From NCBI GenBank assembly GCA_029378245.1, contig JARKIF010000010.1, positions 186,001 through 250,000 on the forward strand: a stretch of 64,000 bases of DNA. The letters are read 5' to 3'. Positions within the stretch are counted from its first letter, which is position 1. Each line of letters starts with the position of its first letter. The position numbers were made by a program, and so were the translations under genes. The DNA is from Roridomyces roridus (Eukaryota; Basidiomycota; Agaricomycetes; Agaricales; Mycenaceae). The notes beneath the pieces are model-generated. The model saw only the letters and a program-made list of their open reading frames with translations. It was not told the origin of the DNA and did not search any database. Shown piece after piece: positions 14,925-25,882 of this stretch.

Positions 14925-15278
14925 GAGTGGCGGACGAAAGAGTGTTTGATCACCAAACGCGATCACGCCCCAGGGCCCATTCTCATAATATCCAGGCATA
15001 AAGACTAAGTACAAGACTGGCGTCCATAGTGTATTTACTGAAATCAAGTCGAATACCCCACCATGACTCCCCATCGCACCACCACCAAAAAACCACAACT
15101 GAAGTTGGGCTGTCCAGGGGCAGAACTTAAAAGGCACAGGCCGCAAAGTGGCGACCATGTCTCGAACAGCTCGAGAATATACGCCGCCGCGCGTTACGAC
15201 TGATGCGAGAGACAAGACACGGGACTACCCACTCAGATGCGGTCCTGAGTGGAGATGAAAGAGACGATGAAGCGCCCT
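14925..15278. other. Upstream region shared between family A copies
   Basis: The 350 bp upstream of the frameshifted family A copy resembles 17800-18340 upstream of the intact copy. For example, a segment with CTCGAACAGCTCGAGAATA at 15162 matches CTCGAAAAGCTCGAGAATA at 18307, both followed by a CCGCCGCG-type stretch. The duplication therefore included the promoter. Confidence 0.5.
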
Positions 15279-16385
15279 TCAGAGGCGTAGGCGAAACAAA
15301 CGCCGTACGGTACGCCATGGCCACATGAATATCTTCTTTGGTGTGATGGGAGACCGAGTGTCCGCTTTCAAATTAGCAGGAGAGTTCTGCTTGGGGATGC
15401 AGGGAGCTGAAAGAGGCTCCTCTTCCGGCCGAATATCGCTACCTTTTATACCCCACTCTGTAGTGGTCGCAAGACGGCGAGAGACCATCCTGTCTCCGAG
15501 CTTGGTAGCAACCTCGGGCGGCAGATCCTCCGCACCAAATTCTGCCGTCGACTCGATACACTCGAGCCTTGGGCACACGGTGGTGAAGAATGCCACAAAG
15601 TCTGCGTTCGCCTCGCGCACGACAAGTCTTTCCACGGCAGTAAAGTTGAGAACGTGCGGCATATGGTACGAAGAGCGCAGCGGATAGAAGGTTCCTCGCG
15701 GGGCTCCAACGAGCAGTGGTGGCGGCGGGCAGGTATATGCGAATGTGATGTGGAGGTCGGTGAGGCAGTCGGGGTAGTACTGTGCGAGGGAAGGCGATAG
15801 TAAGAAATCCATGTCCCAATACCAAAGCGTCGGGAGGCAGTCGACGAGGACAAAGTGAAGGGATTTAATGTTGGGGAAAAAGGTGTGTATGGTGCTCGCA
15901 ATCATCTTGGGAGGGATACCATAGTAGGGTTTCCTTGGACCACACAAACCAGCGACGATACATTCGCAGGTAGGGTCCGCAGCGTACTCGGCCAGTTCGG
16001 TGCATTGGCGGCGGTACTCTGTTGTGCGTTTTTGGTAAATGGAGATGGTCAGGGAGCGGCTGTTTTCAGCCAAGTACTGTCGGAGGTTGGTGATGCCTGC
16101 GAGTCTGTATGCCAGTCCAGGGGAAAGACAGCTCTCGGAGAGGTGCATGATGAGGGACTGCGAGGTGAACCAAACGTCGCGAAGGAAGATGGGGACGACA
16201 ATGCTAAGCCATTCGCGACTGACGAGCATCCAGCTGGTCATCGAATACGTGTGTCGGTGGCTGCTGGTGGAGAGGCAGTTCCAGCCATAGCCAACGATGA
16301 GCTCGACTAGCTCGGGAGGGAACATTCGCGTGGAGGGGAAAGGAGATATCGGGTTTCGGATGATCGAGGGATGATTGCAGTACAC
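15279..16385 (-). CDS. F-box-like protein, family B, intact copy
   Basis: A single-exon frame of 368 codons. The likelier start is Met21 at 16325, because the paralogue at 24408 aligns from MSLCPAELVELIVGYGW with MFPPELVELIVGYGW here. The N-terminus PELVELIV...WMLVSREWLSIVVPIFLRDVW has the length and hydrophobic pattern of an F-box followed by a conserved W. The body includes SLHFVLVDCLPTLWYW, LTDLHITFAYTCPPPPLL and PRLECIESTAEFGAEDLPP. The tail is basic (PWRTVRRLFRLRL). No catalytic motif is visible. Other copies or fragments lie at 24408, 28503, 48285, 49930 and 51078. A role as an SCF adaptor is inferred only from the F-box-like start. Confidence 0.7.
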   Translation of the reverse strand: MYCNHPSIIRNPISPFPSTRMFPPELVELIVGYGWNCLSTSSHRHTYSMTSWMLVSREWLSIVVPIFLRDVWFTSQSLIMHLSESCLSPGLAYRLAGITNLRQYLAENSRSLTISIYQKRTTEYRRQCTELAEYAADPTCECIVAGLCGPRKPYYGIPPKMIASTIHTFFPNIKSLHFVLVDCLPTLWYWDMDFLLSPSLAQYYPDCLTDLHITFAYTCPPPPLLVGAPRGTFYPLRSSYHMPHVLNFTAVERLVVREANADFVAFFTTVCPRLECIESTAEFGAEDLPPEVATKLGDRMVSRRLATTTEWGIKGSDIRPEEEPLSAPCIPKQNSPANLKADTRSPITPKKIFMWPWRTVRRLFRLRL

Positions 16386-16433
16386 GATCTACCGATGAGG
16401 ACAACTTGAAGCCTTCCGCATTCCAGCAAGATA

Positions 16434-17795
16434 TCAGAGGACCGCCATCCTCTGGAAAGGAGCTGAACGACTAAGCGCGAAAAAAAAAACGAGTCGACAT
16501 ACCGTCGAGCGTCCCTTGAACCCGTCATCGTTTTCCAGCAACCCCACATTCACCCCGTTCTCGACCCAAAATTGGCGATTTAATAGGTTCGGTGAGAGCT
16601 TGAATAACGGGAGCGGTCCTTCCTGGCTCCGTTTCCAGCGCACCACGTCCTGAAGAGCCGCATAAAGGTTTTCTTCATCTGCGACCCTGGGTCGAGGCGC
16701 AAGAACCTCCAGCAGCGGCCACGGCTGCGAACTGGGACCCAAGAGGTCTGAAATGATTCGCGGAGTAAAACACTCGCGTATGAGGGTTAAGGAAGACATG
16801 ACGGGAAAGAGCCTCCGAGGAGGAGTCGTTATTCGCTGGTAACCGTAAAGTTCCTCATTGTCGCAATCACAGGACAGTTGGCCCAGATTGGTGAACGTGA
16901 GGGAAGTCACCGCAGGAAACGGGGACTGAGTCGGCCTAGTGGAGTTGAAAAGAGAGGCGAGCTGGTCTCCGTGAGTGCAATGGAGACCCAGATGGGTGAG
17001 ATGGGGTGTGTCGAAGGACGCCAGTTCATATGACAAGCCATCTGAGAAGGCCTCGTCGAATTGCAAGTCAAGATGCGTCAGAGACCGAGAGGTGATGCCT
17101 TTGCCCGGACCAAAGCCGAATTTGCTAAGGTCAAGATAGAGATACAGCAGTGAGGGGTGTTGCCTGGTGATGAATCGGAAAATATCCAACTGGTCGCCAG
17201 TTGGGCAGGCATTGTCTCTCAAATGCAGGTGCGTGAGAGCGACCATCCATTGAGGTGGCGGGAACGAAGGGATGCACCTCGTCATTTCGAGGGAAGTAAT
17301 TTTTGGCATCTGCAGCGGGGGGAAATCTAACGGGGGGTCGAGACCGGTACCGTCGTCCTCAGTGTTGCTTGTGATCTCGAGGTGCTCAAGAGAGGGCAGC
17401 GCGACATCTCGGAAGTATTCGATAATGGTATAGAACGCTTGGTGCGTCTCGAAAGCGATGGTCAATCGCGCAATGCGACTGATATGAGGGATGAGATAGT
17501 GGATACCCTTCGGCACCTGAAGTTCGTCCATGGCGCATAAATTCATCTCGATCCGACACGCAGCCGAACGTTGTAGATAGAGCCGCGCAAGCTCTGCTGA
17601 TTTGTCGCGACAGAGGTCGAGAGTCACTTGGGTCCAAAGTGTAGACGCGGCTGTAACCGCATATCGAAAACGACGACAGACATGCGACATGACCCATTCT
17701 GAGGAGAGTATGTACACCGATGTCTGGCGCCCGGAAGCCACAATTTCAACGAGAAGTTCGTCTGGGAAGCGAAGAATGGGCGGTATAGAGGACAT
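16434..17795 (-). CDS. F-box/LRR-like protein, family A, intact copy
   Basis: A 453-codon open frame. Residues 1-50 form an F-box: MSSIPPILRFPDELLVEIVA, then SEWVMSHVCRRFRYAVTAAS. The rest consists of repeated LxxLxL-type strands (for example SLEHLEIT, KITSLEMTRC, ALTHLHLRD, SLLYLYLDLS, SLTHLDLQFD, HLTHLGLHC and AVTSLTFTN), like an irregular leucine-rich-repeat domain that binds a substrate. The C-terminal KGRST is followed by a possible GTATGT..TTAG intron of 34 nt. If this is spliced, the true C-terminus differs from the 16434 stop. Such proteins bridge Skp1 to ubiquitination targets. The flanking copies at 13688 and 20905 are broken. Confidence 0.8.
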   Translation of the reverse strand: MSSIPPILRFPDELLVEIVASGRQTSVYILSSEWVMSHVCRRFRYAVTAASTLWTQVTLDLCRDKSAELARLYLQRSAACRIEMNLCAMDELQVPKGIHYLIPHISRIARLTIAFETHQAFYTIIEYFRDVALPSLEHLEITSNTEDDGTGLDPPLDFPPLQMPKITSLEMTRCIPSFPPPQWMVALTHLHLRDNACPTGDQLDIFRFITRQHPSLLYLYLDLSKFGFGPGKGITSRSLTHLDLQFDEAFSDGLSYELASFDTPHLTHLGLHCTHGDQLASLFNSTRPTQSPFPAVTSLTFTNLGQLSCDCDNEELYGYQRITTPPRRLFPVMSSLTLIRECFTPRIISDLLGPSSQPWPLLEVLAPRPRVADEENLYAALQDVVRWKRSQEGPLPLFKLSPNLLNRQFWVENGVNVGLLENDDGFKGRSTVCRLVFFFALSRSAPFQRMAVL

Positions 17796-18469
17796 GAGCG
17801 GTGTTCACAGAGAAGTTCAAGAGAGTGATGTTGATCTACGAACAGCCCAAGCACAAGTCCATTCTCGGCGCTCGCAATCCAGGGACAAAACTACACTAAT
17901 TCGAGATGATATACAGAGAGCCCCATTATAGCAGTCCAAGTCTGCTGGAGGCTCAAATTGCGCAAAAAGTACCCGCCATCACCACCGACAACTGCAGCTG
18001 CCGGGCTTGGAGGGACCCCAACGTGTCAAAATCCCTTCTAAGCCAGCTGATTGAACAACCCGCCGTCCAAACCGTCGCCTTGCAGTTGCGTCCAAAAGTC
18101 GAGAGACAACGGGACCACTCCACGTCACGTCCAACGCTTTCACATCACTGGCGTCTCCAAGGATTCACCAACGACGCCCTTATACTCCCACCGGCGTGCC
18201 ATCATCGCTGTAACTCGCTGTACAGCACGCATCGCACAATGCGCACCACAGACTGCCCCATGTCGTCCAGGAACCCAAGGCACAGACTGCATGGAAGACC
18301 ATGTCTCGAAAAGCTCGAGAATACAATCCGCCGCGTGTTGGTTTGCACAGCTGAAGCAGCGCTTGATTTCGAGTACTTTGACGTGGACGATCTCCCGGTC
18401 CGAACACTGAATGGTGGACAAAGAACGGTCGGTGGTGTAGGCACATGGCGCGATTCTTGGTCTACATCT
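17796..18469. other. Intergenic; duplicated family A upstream region
   Basis: Contains the putative promoter of the intact family A gene and sequence shared with 14925-15278. No independent gene is supported. Confidence 0.5.
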
Positions 18470-20790
18470 TCCCTTCAGTAGCTAAACTGCAATCAGAAAG
18501 GAACGACGTACGAGACCAACAACTCACAATTCATCATCTTGCGCATTAAACATCACCGCCGGGAGGTGCGCAACCAATATCGCACATCCCCAAGGCTCCA
18601 AATCGACTTCCAGATGCCCTTGCTTCCCAAAGCGACGCCTCTCGACGCCGTAATTCACCAGTTCCCTCAGAGAGACCGACCCAGGCAAGGGCAACTCCAC
18701 CTCCGCCTTCTGCTCGTTCAGGTTGGCTATCAACAAAAGCGTCTCTTTCCCAACGGACCACATGCCCACATCCACTCGATCCGACTGCAAGGACCTGAAC
18801 TGCGCTCGAGGGTCGAAGATGAATGTTTTGGCTTGATCAAGCGCCTTGGCCAGTGCTGATGCTGCGCTCTTGACGTCTGCGGGAGTCGGGTCGATCCAAG
18901 GCATGATTCCTCGTGCCCCGTGGCTGATGCTCAGGATGGTCTGGACGGCAAATTCACGTCCCGTCGGCGGACGTGTCCAGAACTCTTCGCCTCCAAAGGC
19001 TTGCGGAACAGACCAAACCCCTCGTGTCCGCGCCCAACCCAAGATATCCAAACGCGAGGCAAAATCGTCCAGGCGACGGGATATATCCTCGAGCTCGCCT
19101 TGGCAGTTATCACACCCACAACACCCGAAATCCGGGGTGCAGGATGTGTTGTACTTTGTGGAGAAGGAAGGGTCGTTGGCGATCGTGTATGTGTCGGGCA
19201 TGACAATATCGGCGCCCTCAGTGTATGCTGTAAACTCGTAGTCGGCGCAGTTGAGCACGATCGAGACGGGGTGGTAACCGTCGAGGTCGTATATGACCTC
19301 GTATGCGAGACGGGTCACGTTAAGCGGCTCGCTTGTCCCGTCAGGCTCGTCGCTTGTGTACCACAGAAGTAGATTCGGGCGACTTTTGATCATATTGACT
19401 TCGGTAGTGAGGGCTTCTGGATTCTTGTACGTGTGGCGCATATCGTACACCAAGTACAGCCCGAGCAGCTCCATCCGGTCCAGCACCCTTTCAAGTGCTG
19501 CCAGATCGCCAAATGTAGGTACTGGGTGGACGATATTGAATCTACGGATTGGATGAGTTTGAGACACAGAATGGGTGCTACAGACATACCCTTGGTCCTT
19601 GATATCGTCAAGAATGGAGAGATTCGACGCGAGATAGTTGTCGAACGAGGTGTAGAACCCAATCGGAAACAGTGGTTTGTCCAAATCTCCGACCAGAAGT
19701 GCTCCGGTGCGCAAATCCCTTTTCGTTACCGAGCCAGAGGATGGACGGGGTAGGTAAGACAGTGCGGACGTGGTGTTAATTTGAGCATCCTCGCCATAGG
19801 ACGCCGAGCAATCGACAGAGTATGACTGTCTGCGAGGCTCCCCGAGGGTTGGAAGGGTAAAGTAGAGCTCGGCAGTGTGTTTGGAGTCCAGGGATACTGC
19901 GAGTCGTCCAGTCGCGAGGACCTTTCCTCCGTGCGTAACCGACACGTCCAAACTCTCGGGAACCGCCCCTCCCACAATCTTTTCGGCGCCAGCATACTGC
20001 ATGAAAGTGGTGAACGCTTCGACGAGGATGCCACCTTGCGTCTCTCCCTCGAGGTACGGGCTTATGATAGGCGTGCATCGGAAAACCAACAATGCCTCGT
20101 CCGAGCGTTGTGGAGTTGGGAATTGGCCTCCGGGTGGGACAACAGGCTGGCCGGGAAGATAGTTTTTATTGCACCTGTCGTAGGTTAGAATGGAGCACAG
20201 ACTGGACGGATTTACTCACCAGGTTTGGGCGGATATTCGGGAGACCAGGAAGCTCAATACGAGGGCGGTGTGCCACATTGCACCGACGTGTCTCTTGAGA
20301 TTGCTCGGGCTTGTGTCAGCGCATCCAAACTGGCTTTTGAAATAGTGCAAGGTATATCGTGTTGGCGTAAATGGAGGTGGAGGCGTTGCAGACGGAAGCA
20401 GAGAAAGTCGGCTCTGGTCTGGTCGAACGCGGCAACGTGATGGTTGATGAATCAGTACTGCTCCCGTGGCGCGTCTTTGACATCTAGGGGCTCGCAAACC
20501 CTTGTCCTGGCCAGCTGGAGCGCAAGACGCGTAGAAATGTGCTGGAATGCACCAACCGGTACCCCGAGAAAAGTACAATAAGTATTCAATCGATGACCAT
20601 CCCTAAATCACCAAGCCTATCTCAGGGGAATACCGTGCACCTGATCAACGTCGGCCAGTACCCGGTTGAGTCTAGCCAAATAGTGGTGGTGGAAGTACAC
20701 GCCACCTCTGGACGGAGACCCGCAGTGCTACACTAGTCTACCACTGTCGAGCCTGCGGTGTCTTTTGCCAAATTCTTTGAAAATTCGTGA
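18470..20790. repeat. Segmental duplication, copy 1 (uninterrupted)
   Basis: Matches 29505-33180 in the same orientation across the glycoside-hydrolase-like gene, its promoter and about 500 bp beyond. Copy 1 lacks the insertions found in copy 2, so it serves as the empty-site reference for four insertion events. Similarity ends near 20790, where copy 2 runs into another element at 33206. Confidence 0.85.
18524..20278 (-). CDS. Secreted glycoside-hydrolase-like protein
   Basis: The start at 20278 gives MWHTALVLSFLVSRISAQTW, a clear secretion signal peptide with probable cleavage after SAQ or ISA. A GTGAGT intron of about 53 nt leads to CNKNYLPGQPVVPPGG. A second small intron near 19540-19590 may be present. 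The mature protein of roughly 530 residues has an N-terminal beta-rich part, then a TIM-barrel-like middle with IGFYTSFDNYLASNLSIL, LLLWYTSDEPDGTSEPL (candidate acid) and GADIVMPDTYTI. A Cys cluster CTPDFGCCGCDNCQGELE and a C-terminal beta-sandwich-like end follow. The overall order resembles fungal secreted glycosidase-like proteins, but I cannot assign a CAZy family or substrate. A near-identical broken copy is at 29559. Confidence 0.65.
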
Positions 20791-20904
20791 TTTTCCTTGT
20801 CCATAGGTACATGAAGGTCGAGAGATAGACAACCGAACAGCAAAAGGACGCATCACTTCGTTTCAAGTCAGCACACGCATATGTATACCAGCGACTAGGA
20901 GATT

Positions 20905-22056
20905 TCAACCCTTACAGTCAGAAAGGCATGCTTCCAAAAACATCGACGTCTCCGACTTGCGCAACTCTACATGCACCACATTCTGGGTCCAGAATTCCCG
21001 CTCGAAAAGGCTCGGTGAAAGCCAGAACGTGGGAAGCGCCTCTTCACGACTGCGTTTCCAATGCACGATCTCCTGAAGAGCCGAATACACGCTTGGCCCT
21101 CCCGTGGGCAAAGAATCAGGTGTCCAAACCCGGCGACGGCGCGGAGTTGAGACAAAATATCCGGGAAAGGATATTTGCAGTGAAGCACATGTAGATGAAG
21201 TGAGAGAGGACAAGGCGGGGAAGAGATGCAAGGGCGGAAATGGTTCCGACTCGAAAACTGCGCCCAAACTCGTCCGACCGTCAACGTCGTGACATTCGCA
21301 GATGTCCGGGTGCACCAGGAACGAGAGCGAAGTAAGGGACGGAAATGATAATTTGGCCGATTGAGCGTAGTTCACCGATTCGAAGAACACGGATAGCTGG
21401 TCGCCGTGTGCGCCATGGAGGTAGAGATGCGTGACGTTGGGTGTCTCGAAGCGAGTCATACGACTTGCGAGCCGCCCACTGTGTGGAATTCCAGATGGAG
21501 GTGCTTGAGGGAGGTAGAGACGATTCCACTGTCCATCGTCTGTGTCACCTCGGTAGAGATGAGTCAGGCAGGGAAGCTCGGCGTTTATGAAGGGTAGAAT
21601 TTCCAAATTATAGTTCTCGGAGCAACAGGCGTTCCCCGCAATTGGAGATGCGTGAGACCGCTCATCCATTGAGGGAATGGAGGGGAGGGAGTGAGGCTTG
21701 CCAGCTTCATGTATTTGATTTTGGATCCAAGAAAGAATGGGGAGAAATGTAGAAAGCTTGGGCTTCCGAAGACGGTATCCTCGATTTCGAGATGCTCCAA
21801 GGAAGGCGCCGCAACATCTTCGAATAGTACTGCATCCAACGCCTCATCGCGAACGATGATCGCCAACCGCGAAATCCGGTGGATGTGTGGAACGAGATGA
21901 GGAACGCCTCCAGCTACGGCCGCAGTATCTAGGCTCCGCAGAGTAACATCGGTTTTGCATGCTGCAGGAGAGGTTGGCCATGAGAGGAATGGAAGTGCAG
22001 AACGCGAGGAGAGTGTAATGTATGCTAATGTTGAGGAGCCTCAAGGAGTTCCGCAT
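20905..22056 (-). pseudogene. F-box family A, N-terminally truncated copy
   Basis: Matches the LRR part and C-terminus of family A: VPHLVPHIHRISRLAIIV, APSLEHLEIEDTVFG, QWMSGLTHLQLRG, TRFETPNVTHLYLHGAHGDQ, ALQEIVHWKRSREEALPTF and FEREFWTQNVVHVELRK. At least one frameshift near 21600 separates the two long frames. The F-box start (LPDELLVEI..CRRF) is absent upstream of 22000. Loss of the Skp1-binding end argues against a working SCF adaptor. Confidence 0.7.
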
Positions 22057-22368
22057 TTAAACCGGAGGCGAATCACTGACGCAGCCATCTAGAATGAAAG
22101 GGTGGGCATCGTCGGCGACGAGGAAAAGTTTGTTGGACGGCGCTGAGCTCTGCGTCGCTCGACGTCCATGTCCAAGAGTGATGATTGCATCACTGGTTTA
22201 CTCTGCTCTCTCACCTCCCGAATGCACTGGCCAACGAGGAAATGCCTATAGACTGCCAATATTCAGCCTGGACGATATAGAAATGATTTCTGGGTCTCGA
22301 AGCCACCGCCGTTTTTTGAATAGCCTGTTGTTGCGCAACAATAGCGCCTCCTGAACAACACCGCCAGG
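22057..22368. other. Intergenic promoter region
   Basis: About 310 bp between the truncated family A copy and the HNH gene. No feature beyond a plausible promoter for the latter was seen. Confidence 0.4.
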
Positions 22369-23633
22369 ATGGCAACACCGGCCGTGCCGCCTGCACACGT
22401 CCGCCTCATCCTCACGCCTTTGGACGACTCTTTTCACCTAGATGTACCCGCAGCCCAAATCCACAACAACTGCAAGAAGCCTCTCAAATACTTGCGCTTT
22501 TTGGGGTTCATTATCATGTCCGTCCTTGGCTCAGTTAACCATTCGCGCGACCCCGACGACGAGGTCGACTACGACGCCGCTCTGATAGACTGCGGGACAT
22601 ATTACTACGTCTACGAAAGCACAGGAGGTCCGTTCTGTGATGCCCATTCTTAACATCGCGCTCATTGACCCTAGGAATCCCCCCTCCCTGCTGCTGTAAA
22701 CCCCCAGATCCTGCGCGACTTTCAATCCTCTTGCACCTCATCCATCAGCACATTGCTCTCTTGCCTTCTGAAGGAGTTTGAGAAACAAGTCGAATTACGG
22801 GACAAGCGCTGTATTTTCTCCGGTGCAAAATTCGTCTGCAACGCGGGTCATATCATTGACTTTCATGTCGGAGATGAGGTATGTCGACTGCGCTATTTTC
22901 CTTCTCAATCTGAACGCCGCGTCCAGTGCATTGAAAACATTGTGGACGCTCGTTTGAAGGATGAAATTCGCGTCAACGCCGTTGATGCCATTCAAAACGG
23001 CCTAACGATGAACCCCAACATCCACAGATTATGGTCAATGAACTTACTTGCGGTCATAAAGGTGCGTTATTGGGTTTTCTGGATGTCTGTTGATCCTCAT
23101 TGGCGGCAGACGCCGAACGCGGTTCTGTCAATGGAAGACATACCACAGCGCGCTCGGCCACTCATGCCTTTGACCAAAGACTCCAAATATCCGACAGACT
23201 GCCGCTTCACTCTCCAGACCATAACAGACACCATTCCACAAGCCGAGGTGACTGGGTTGCTCGGTGGATACAATGTAGATGCGGCATTTCCTTAGTCCTA
23301 TCGACACACCGCACGACCACCGTCCCTCAGCGCTCCTTCTACACTATCTCTATGCTGTACGCGCTGTCCATCACTGGGGCAAGGGTCAAGCCTTCCTGTC
23401 CGCGGAACAACGCCCAGATGTCCCTCGTCCGGCTCCGAGAGAGGCGACGGGGAGAACGCAAAGACGGCGCGCGGAAAGACGGGCAGCGGACGGCGACGGC
23501 CCAAATGTTGCAGAGCAACTGGTCCTATCTCATACAACGCCGAGCTCCGGAAGCTGAGCAACGCGAGGTAGAATCGCGTGAACGTATGGAAAATGTACAG
23601 CGTTGGGTGGAAGCCAATGCGACTTGGTCTTAA
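22369..23633 (+). CDS. HNH_2-type nuclease-domain protein (possibly disrupted)
   Basis: The start at 22369 gives MATPAVPPAHVRLILTPLDD, and the first exon ends TYYYVYESTG. After an intron near 22628-22674 comes LKEFEKQVELRDKRCIFSGA. A block then carries GHIIDFHVGDE, CIENIVDARLKDEIRVNAVD and IQNGLTMNPNIHRLWSMN, which fits the fungal HNH_2 pattern C..G..HII...GDE...NGL.....H..W. Introns near 22879-22926 and 23061-23109 have good GT..AG ends. The C-terminus is Arg-rich and charged and ends ENVQRWVEANATWS. The reading frame across the exon 1-2 junction and near 23293 does not join cleanly by eye, so an indel or a missed intron is possible. Such genes are common in Agaricomycetes, with unknown biological role. 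Confidence 0.6.
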
Positions 23634-23867
23634 AGAGTGGTTTGGCAGCTTTGTGCTCTTTACTGTACAATGACAGTCTTTCCGACCTTCCCTTGGGTGA
23701 CTTCGTGGGAGTACCGGCGTACGAGCACAGGAATTTCATGCAGTAGCCAGTTATCGTACTTGCTTTTTGCACACGCCAGAATACTGTATTGGATGCGGAC
23801 TCAAATTGGTAATAGTAAACTTGTAATACGAATGCTCCGAGTACGATTCTGAGATTCCGAATGTAAG
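23634..23867. other. 3' flank of HNH gene
   Basis: Non-coding AT-rich sequence up to the target-site duplication of the small retroposon. Confidence 0.4.
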
Positions 23868-23879
23868 TAGTTGAGGGTA

Positions 23880-23984
23880 ATACTGGTTTGTTTATTTCCA
23901 GTGACACCAGCGGATGTATACTAGAATGCTTCTGCAGACTTCTATACATTGTATAACGCTCCAAAAAAAAAAAAAAAAAAAAAA
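23880..23984 (+). mobile_element. Short poly(A)-tailed retroposon with 12-bp target-site duplication
   Basis: A 105-bp insert ends in a run of 22 A (23963-23984). It is flanked by a perfect direct repeat TAGTTGAGGGTA at 23868-23879 and 23985-23996. The poly(A) tail and a duplication of this length are the marks of LINE-type target-primed reverse transcription. The body has no ORF and is unlike the second retroposon at 30218. It may be a 5'-truncated cDNA or a SINE. Confidence 0.75.
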
Positions 23985-23996
23985 TAGTTGAGGGTA

Positions 23997-24407
23997 TGCG
24001 AACGAGGAGTGGAGGCCATGGTGGATGTTTATTATTCGGAATAAATATACCTTCCGTTCCGTTTCCAGGCAGAGTAAAAAAGAGAAGCAATGCCAGTGCT
24101 CCGGGTATGAATGAATGAAGATGGGCGGATGGAGTAGTAGATATCAGTAGATGAGGTCAGTATGCAATACGTAAACGAGCAAGTCGTTATGAGGGAGAGT
24201 ATGGCGAAGCAGTTGCGTGTGGGAAACGCACGCCACAGAACGTTCAGAAGAGATGTTTCTTCCTCGGAGCGGGCCTGACGGAGACGTTGCAGCCGAAGCA
24301 AGAGCTACAGCCCAAGGGAAGCTGCAGTCGAAGGAGGGGTGGGCACAGGCAGATCCCAAAAGGTGGTAGCTGCAAGGCGTTCTCTCGCCTCTTGTTGAGG
24401 CAAGGAC
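23997..24407. other. 3' flank of family B gene with partial tandem duplication
   Basis: About 130 bp at 24275-24400 repeat the 3' coding end of the neighbouring family B gene (24480-24600): both contain GCAGCC/GCAGTC..AAGCA.., a GGCAGACCCC/GGCAGATCCC block and a TGCAAGGCG block. No separate gene is supported. Confidence 0.5.
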
Positions 24408-25460
24408 TCAGCTGCGTTTACGAAACGCATGCCGTACGATGCGCCAGAAGGAATGCTTCTTCTTTGGGGCGCCGGGAGGGGAGTCCCCTGCCGGAGACGT
24501 TGCAGTCAAAGCAGGGGCAGCCGTTGCAGGAGCGGCAGGGGTAGGTGCTGGCAGACCCCAAAACGTGGTGGGTGCAAGGCGGCGGAAGACGAATTGTTCC
24601 CGCAACTTGTCAGATATGTGGGGCGGCAGATCCTCCGCCCCGAATTCCGCTGTCGACTCGATGCACTCCAATACTGGACACGCGTTGGTTATGAACGCGA
24701 TGAAATCGGCATGGACGTCCCTCACGACGAGTCGCCTCACTCCAGGAAAGTTGTGGAGTGGGGGGAGGTCGCTTTCGGAGCGTGGGGGAAAGAAAGTCCC
24801 TCGTGGAGCGTCCCGGAGTAGTCTTGGCGGCGGGGTAGTATAGGCAAACGTGATGTGCAGGTCGGCCAGTTGCGGCGGGTATTGATCGGTTTGCAGATAT
24901 GGAGTCACCGTGCGCATTTGCCAGTTGTAGTACACCGGGGTGCAGTCGACAAGGACAAAGTGTAGAGACGTGATGAAGGGGACGTAGTCACGGATGAAGG
25001 TTGCAAGAAATCTAGGAGGGATGCCCCAGGCCGGTACTCTCTGGCGCGCGGGCAAAAAGTCCGCGATGAGCAGGGTGCAGTTAGGGTTTCTCGCGTACTC
25101 CTCGAGTTCAGCACATTGAGCAGCATATTCCCCTGGACGCTTCTGGTACGCAGAGACGGTGAGGGAGCGGCAGTTCTCCATGATGTACTTGCGAGGATTG
25201 TCGATGCCTGCAAGTTGGCAAATGTATGAAGCATTGGTGATTGTAGATATGTAGCGCATGTGGGGGACGGAGGTGATCCAGACGTCTCGGAAAACGATGG
25301 GGACAACGATTTTGAGCCATTCATGGCTGACGAGCATCCACTGGGTCATGGCGTACCCATGTCGATAGTTGGTCGCCGACAGACAGTCCCATCCGTAGCC
25401 CACAATGAGCTCAACAAGCTCAGCGGGGCATAACGACATGGATGTTCCGAAAAGGAGCAA
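24408..25460 (-). CDS. F-box-like protein, family B, intact copy
   Basis: A 350-codon single-exon frame. The likely start is Met8 (MSLCPAELVELIVGYGWDCL), matching the paralogue at 15279. Conserved landmarks are YAMTQWMLVSHEWLKIVVPI, VFRDVWITS, ASYICQLAGIDNPRKYIMEN, SLHFVLVDCTPVYYNWQM, LADLHITFAYTTPPPRLL, VRRLVVRDVHADFIAFITNA and CIESTAEFGAEDLPP. The tail has Ala/Pro-rich spacers and ends KKHSFWRIVRHAFRKRS, a basic helix shared with the fragment at 49370. It is closest to the truncated copy at 28503. Function is unknown beyond a possible SCF adaptor role. Confidence 0.7.
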   Translation of the reverse strand: MLLFGTSMSLCPAELVELIVGYGWDCLSATNYRHGYAMTQWMLVSHEWLKIVVPIVFRDVWITSVPHMRYISTITNASYICQLAGIDNPRKYIMENCRSLTVSAYQKRPGEYAAQCAELEEYARNPNCTLLIADFLPARQRVPAWGIPPRFLATFIRDYVPFITSLHFVLVDCTPVYYNWQMRTVTPYLQTDQYPPQLADLHITFAYTTPPPRLLRDAPRGTFFPPRSESDLPPLHNFPGVRRLVVRDVHADFIAFITNACPVLECIESTAEFGAEDLPPHISDKLREQFVFRRLAPTTFWGLPAPTPAAPATAAPALTATSPAGDSPPGAPKKKHSFWRIVRHAFRKRS

Positions 25461-25882
25461 TCAAAACAAGTCTGAGATGGGCAGACGGCCGTCTCAGACT
25501 CTCACTGACACCCGCTTCCAACACATAGATGGACGTGACTCCGACGCTCCCTCGCTCCGGGTCCTGCCCAGGCCACCAGCTTCCCGTGTTCGAGAAAAGG
25601 TGTCTCACTTCAGAGCGTTCGATGTGGCTCATTGACATTGTCAGACCTTGGAGTTGAAGCAAGTAAAGTTTAACCTCAGCAGAGTAATATGCCAACATGT
25701 CAAGTTGAATCCTGAGAAGTACTGGTTCGCAGGTCGACTGGAAAGAAGAAGGCACGTCTTGAGACTTGCATCCTCGCTTCCGATTGCATCGGACCAAGTT
25801 TCGGCTATCATAATCACGATCCCGTGGCCCAATGTGATCGCTCAAAGTCGCTCAAGCCCTGTCTTAGCCCCGTGTTAGAAGC
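25461..25882. other. Intergenic, nothing recognised
   Basis: About 420 bp between divergent genes. No motif was noted; it presumably contains both promoters. Confidence 0.4.
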
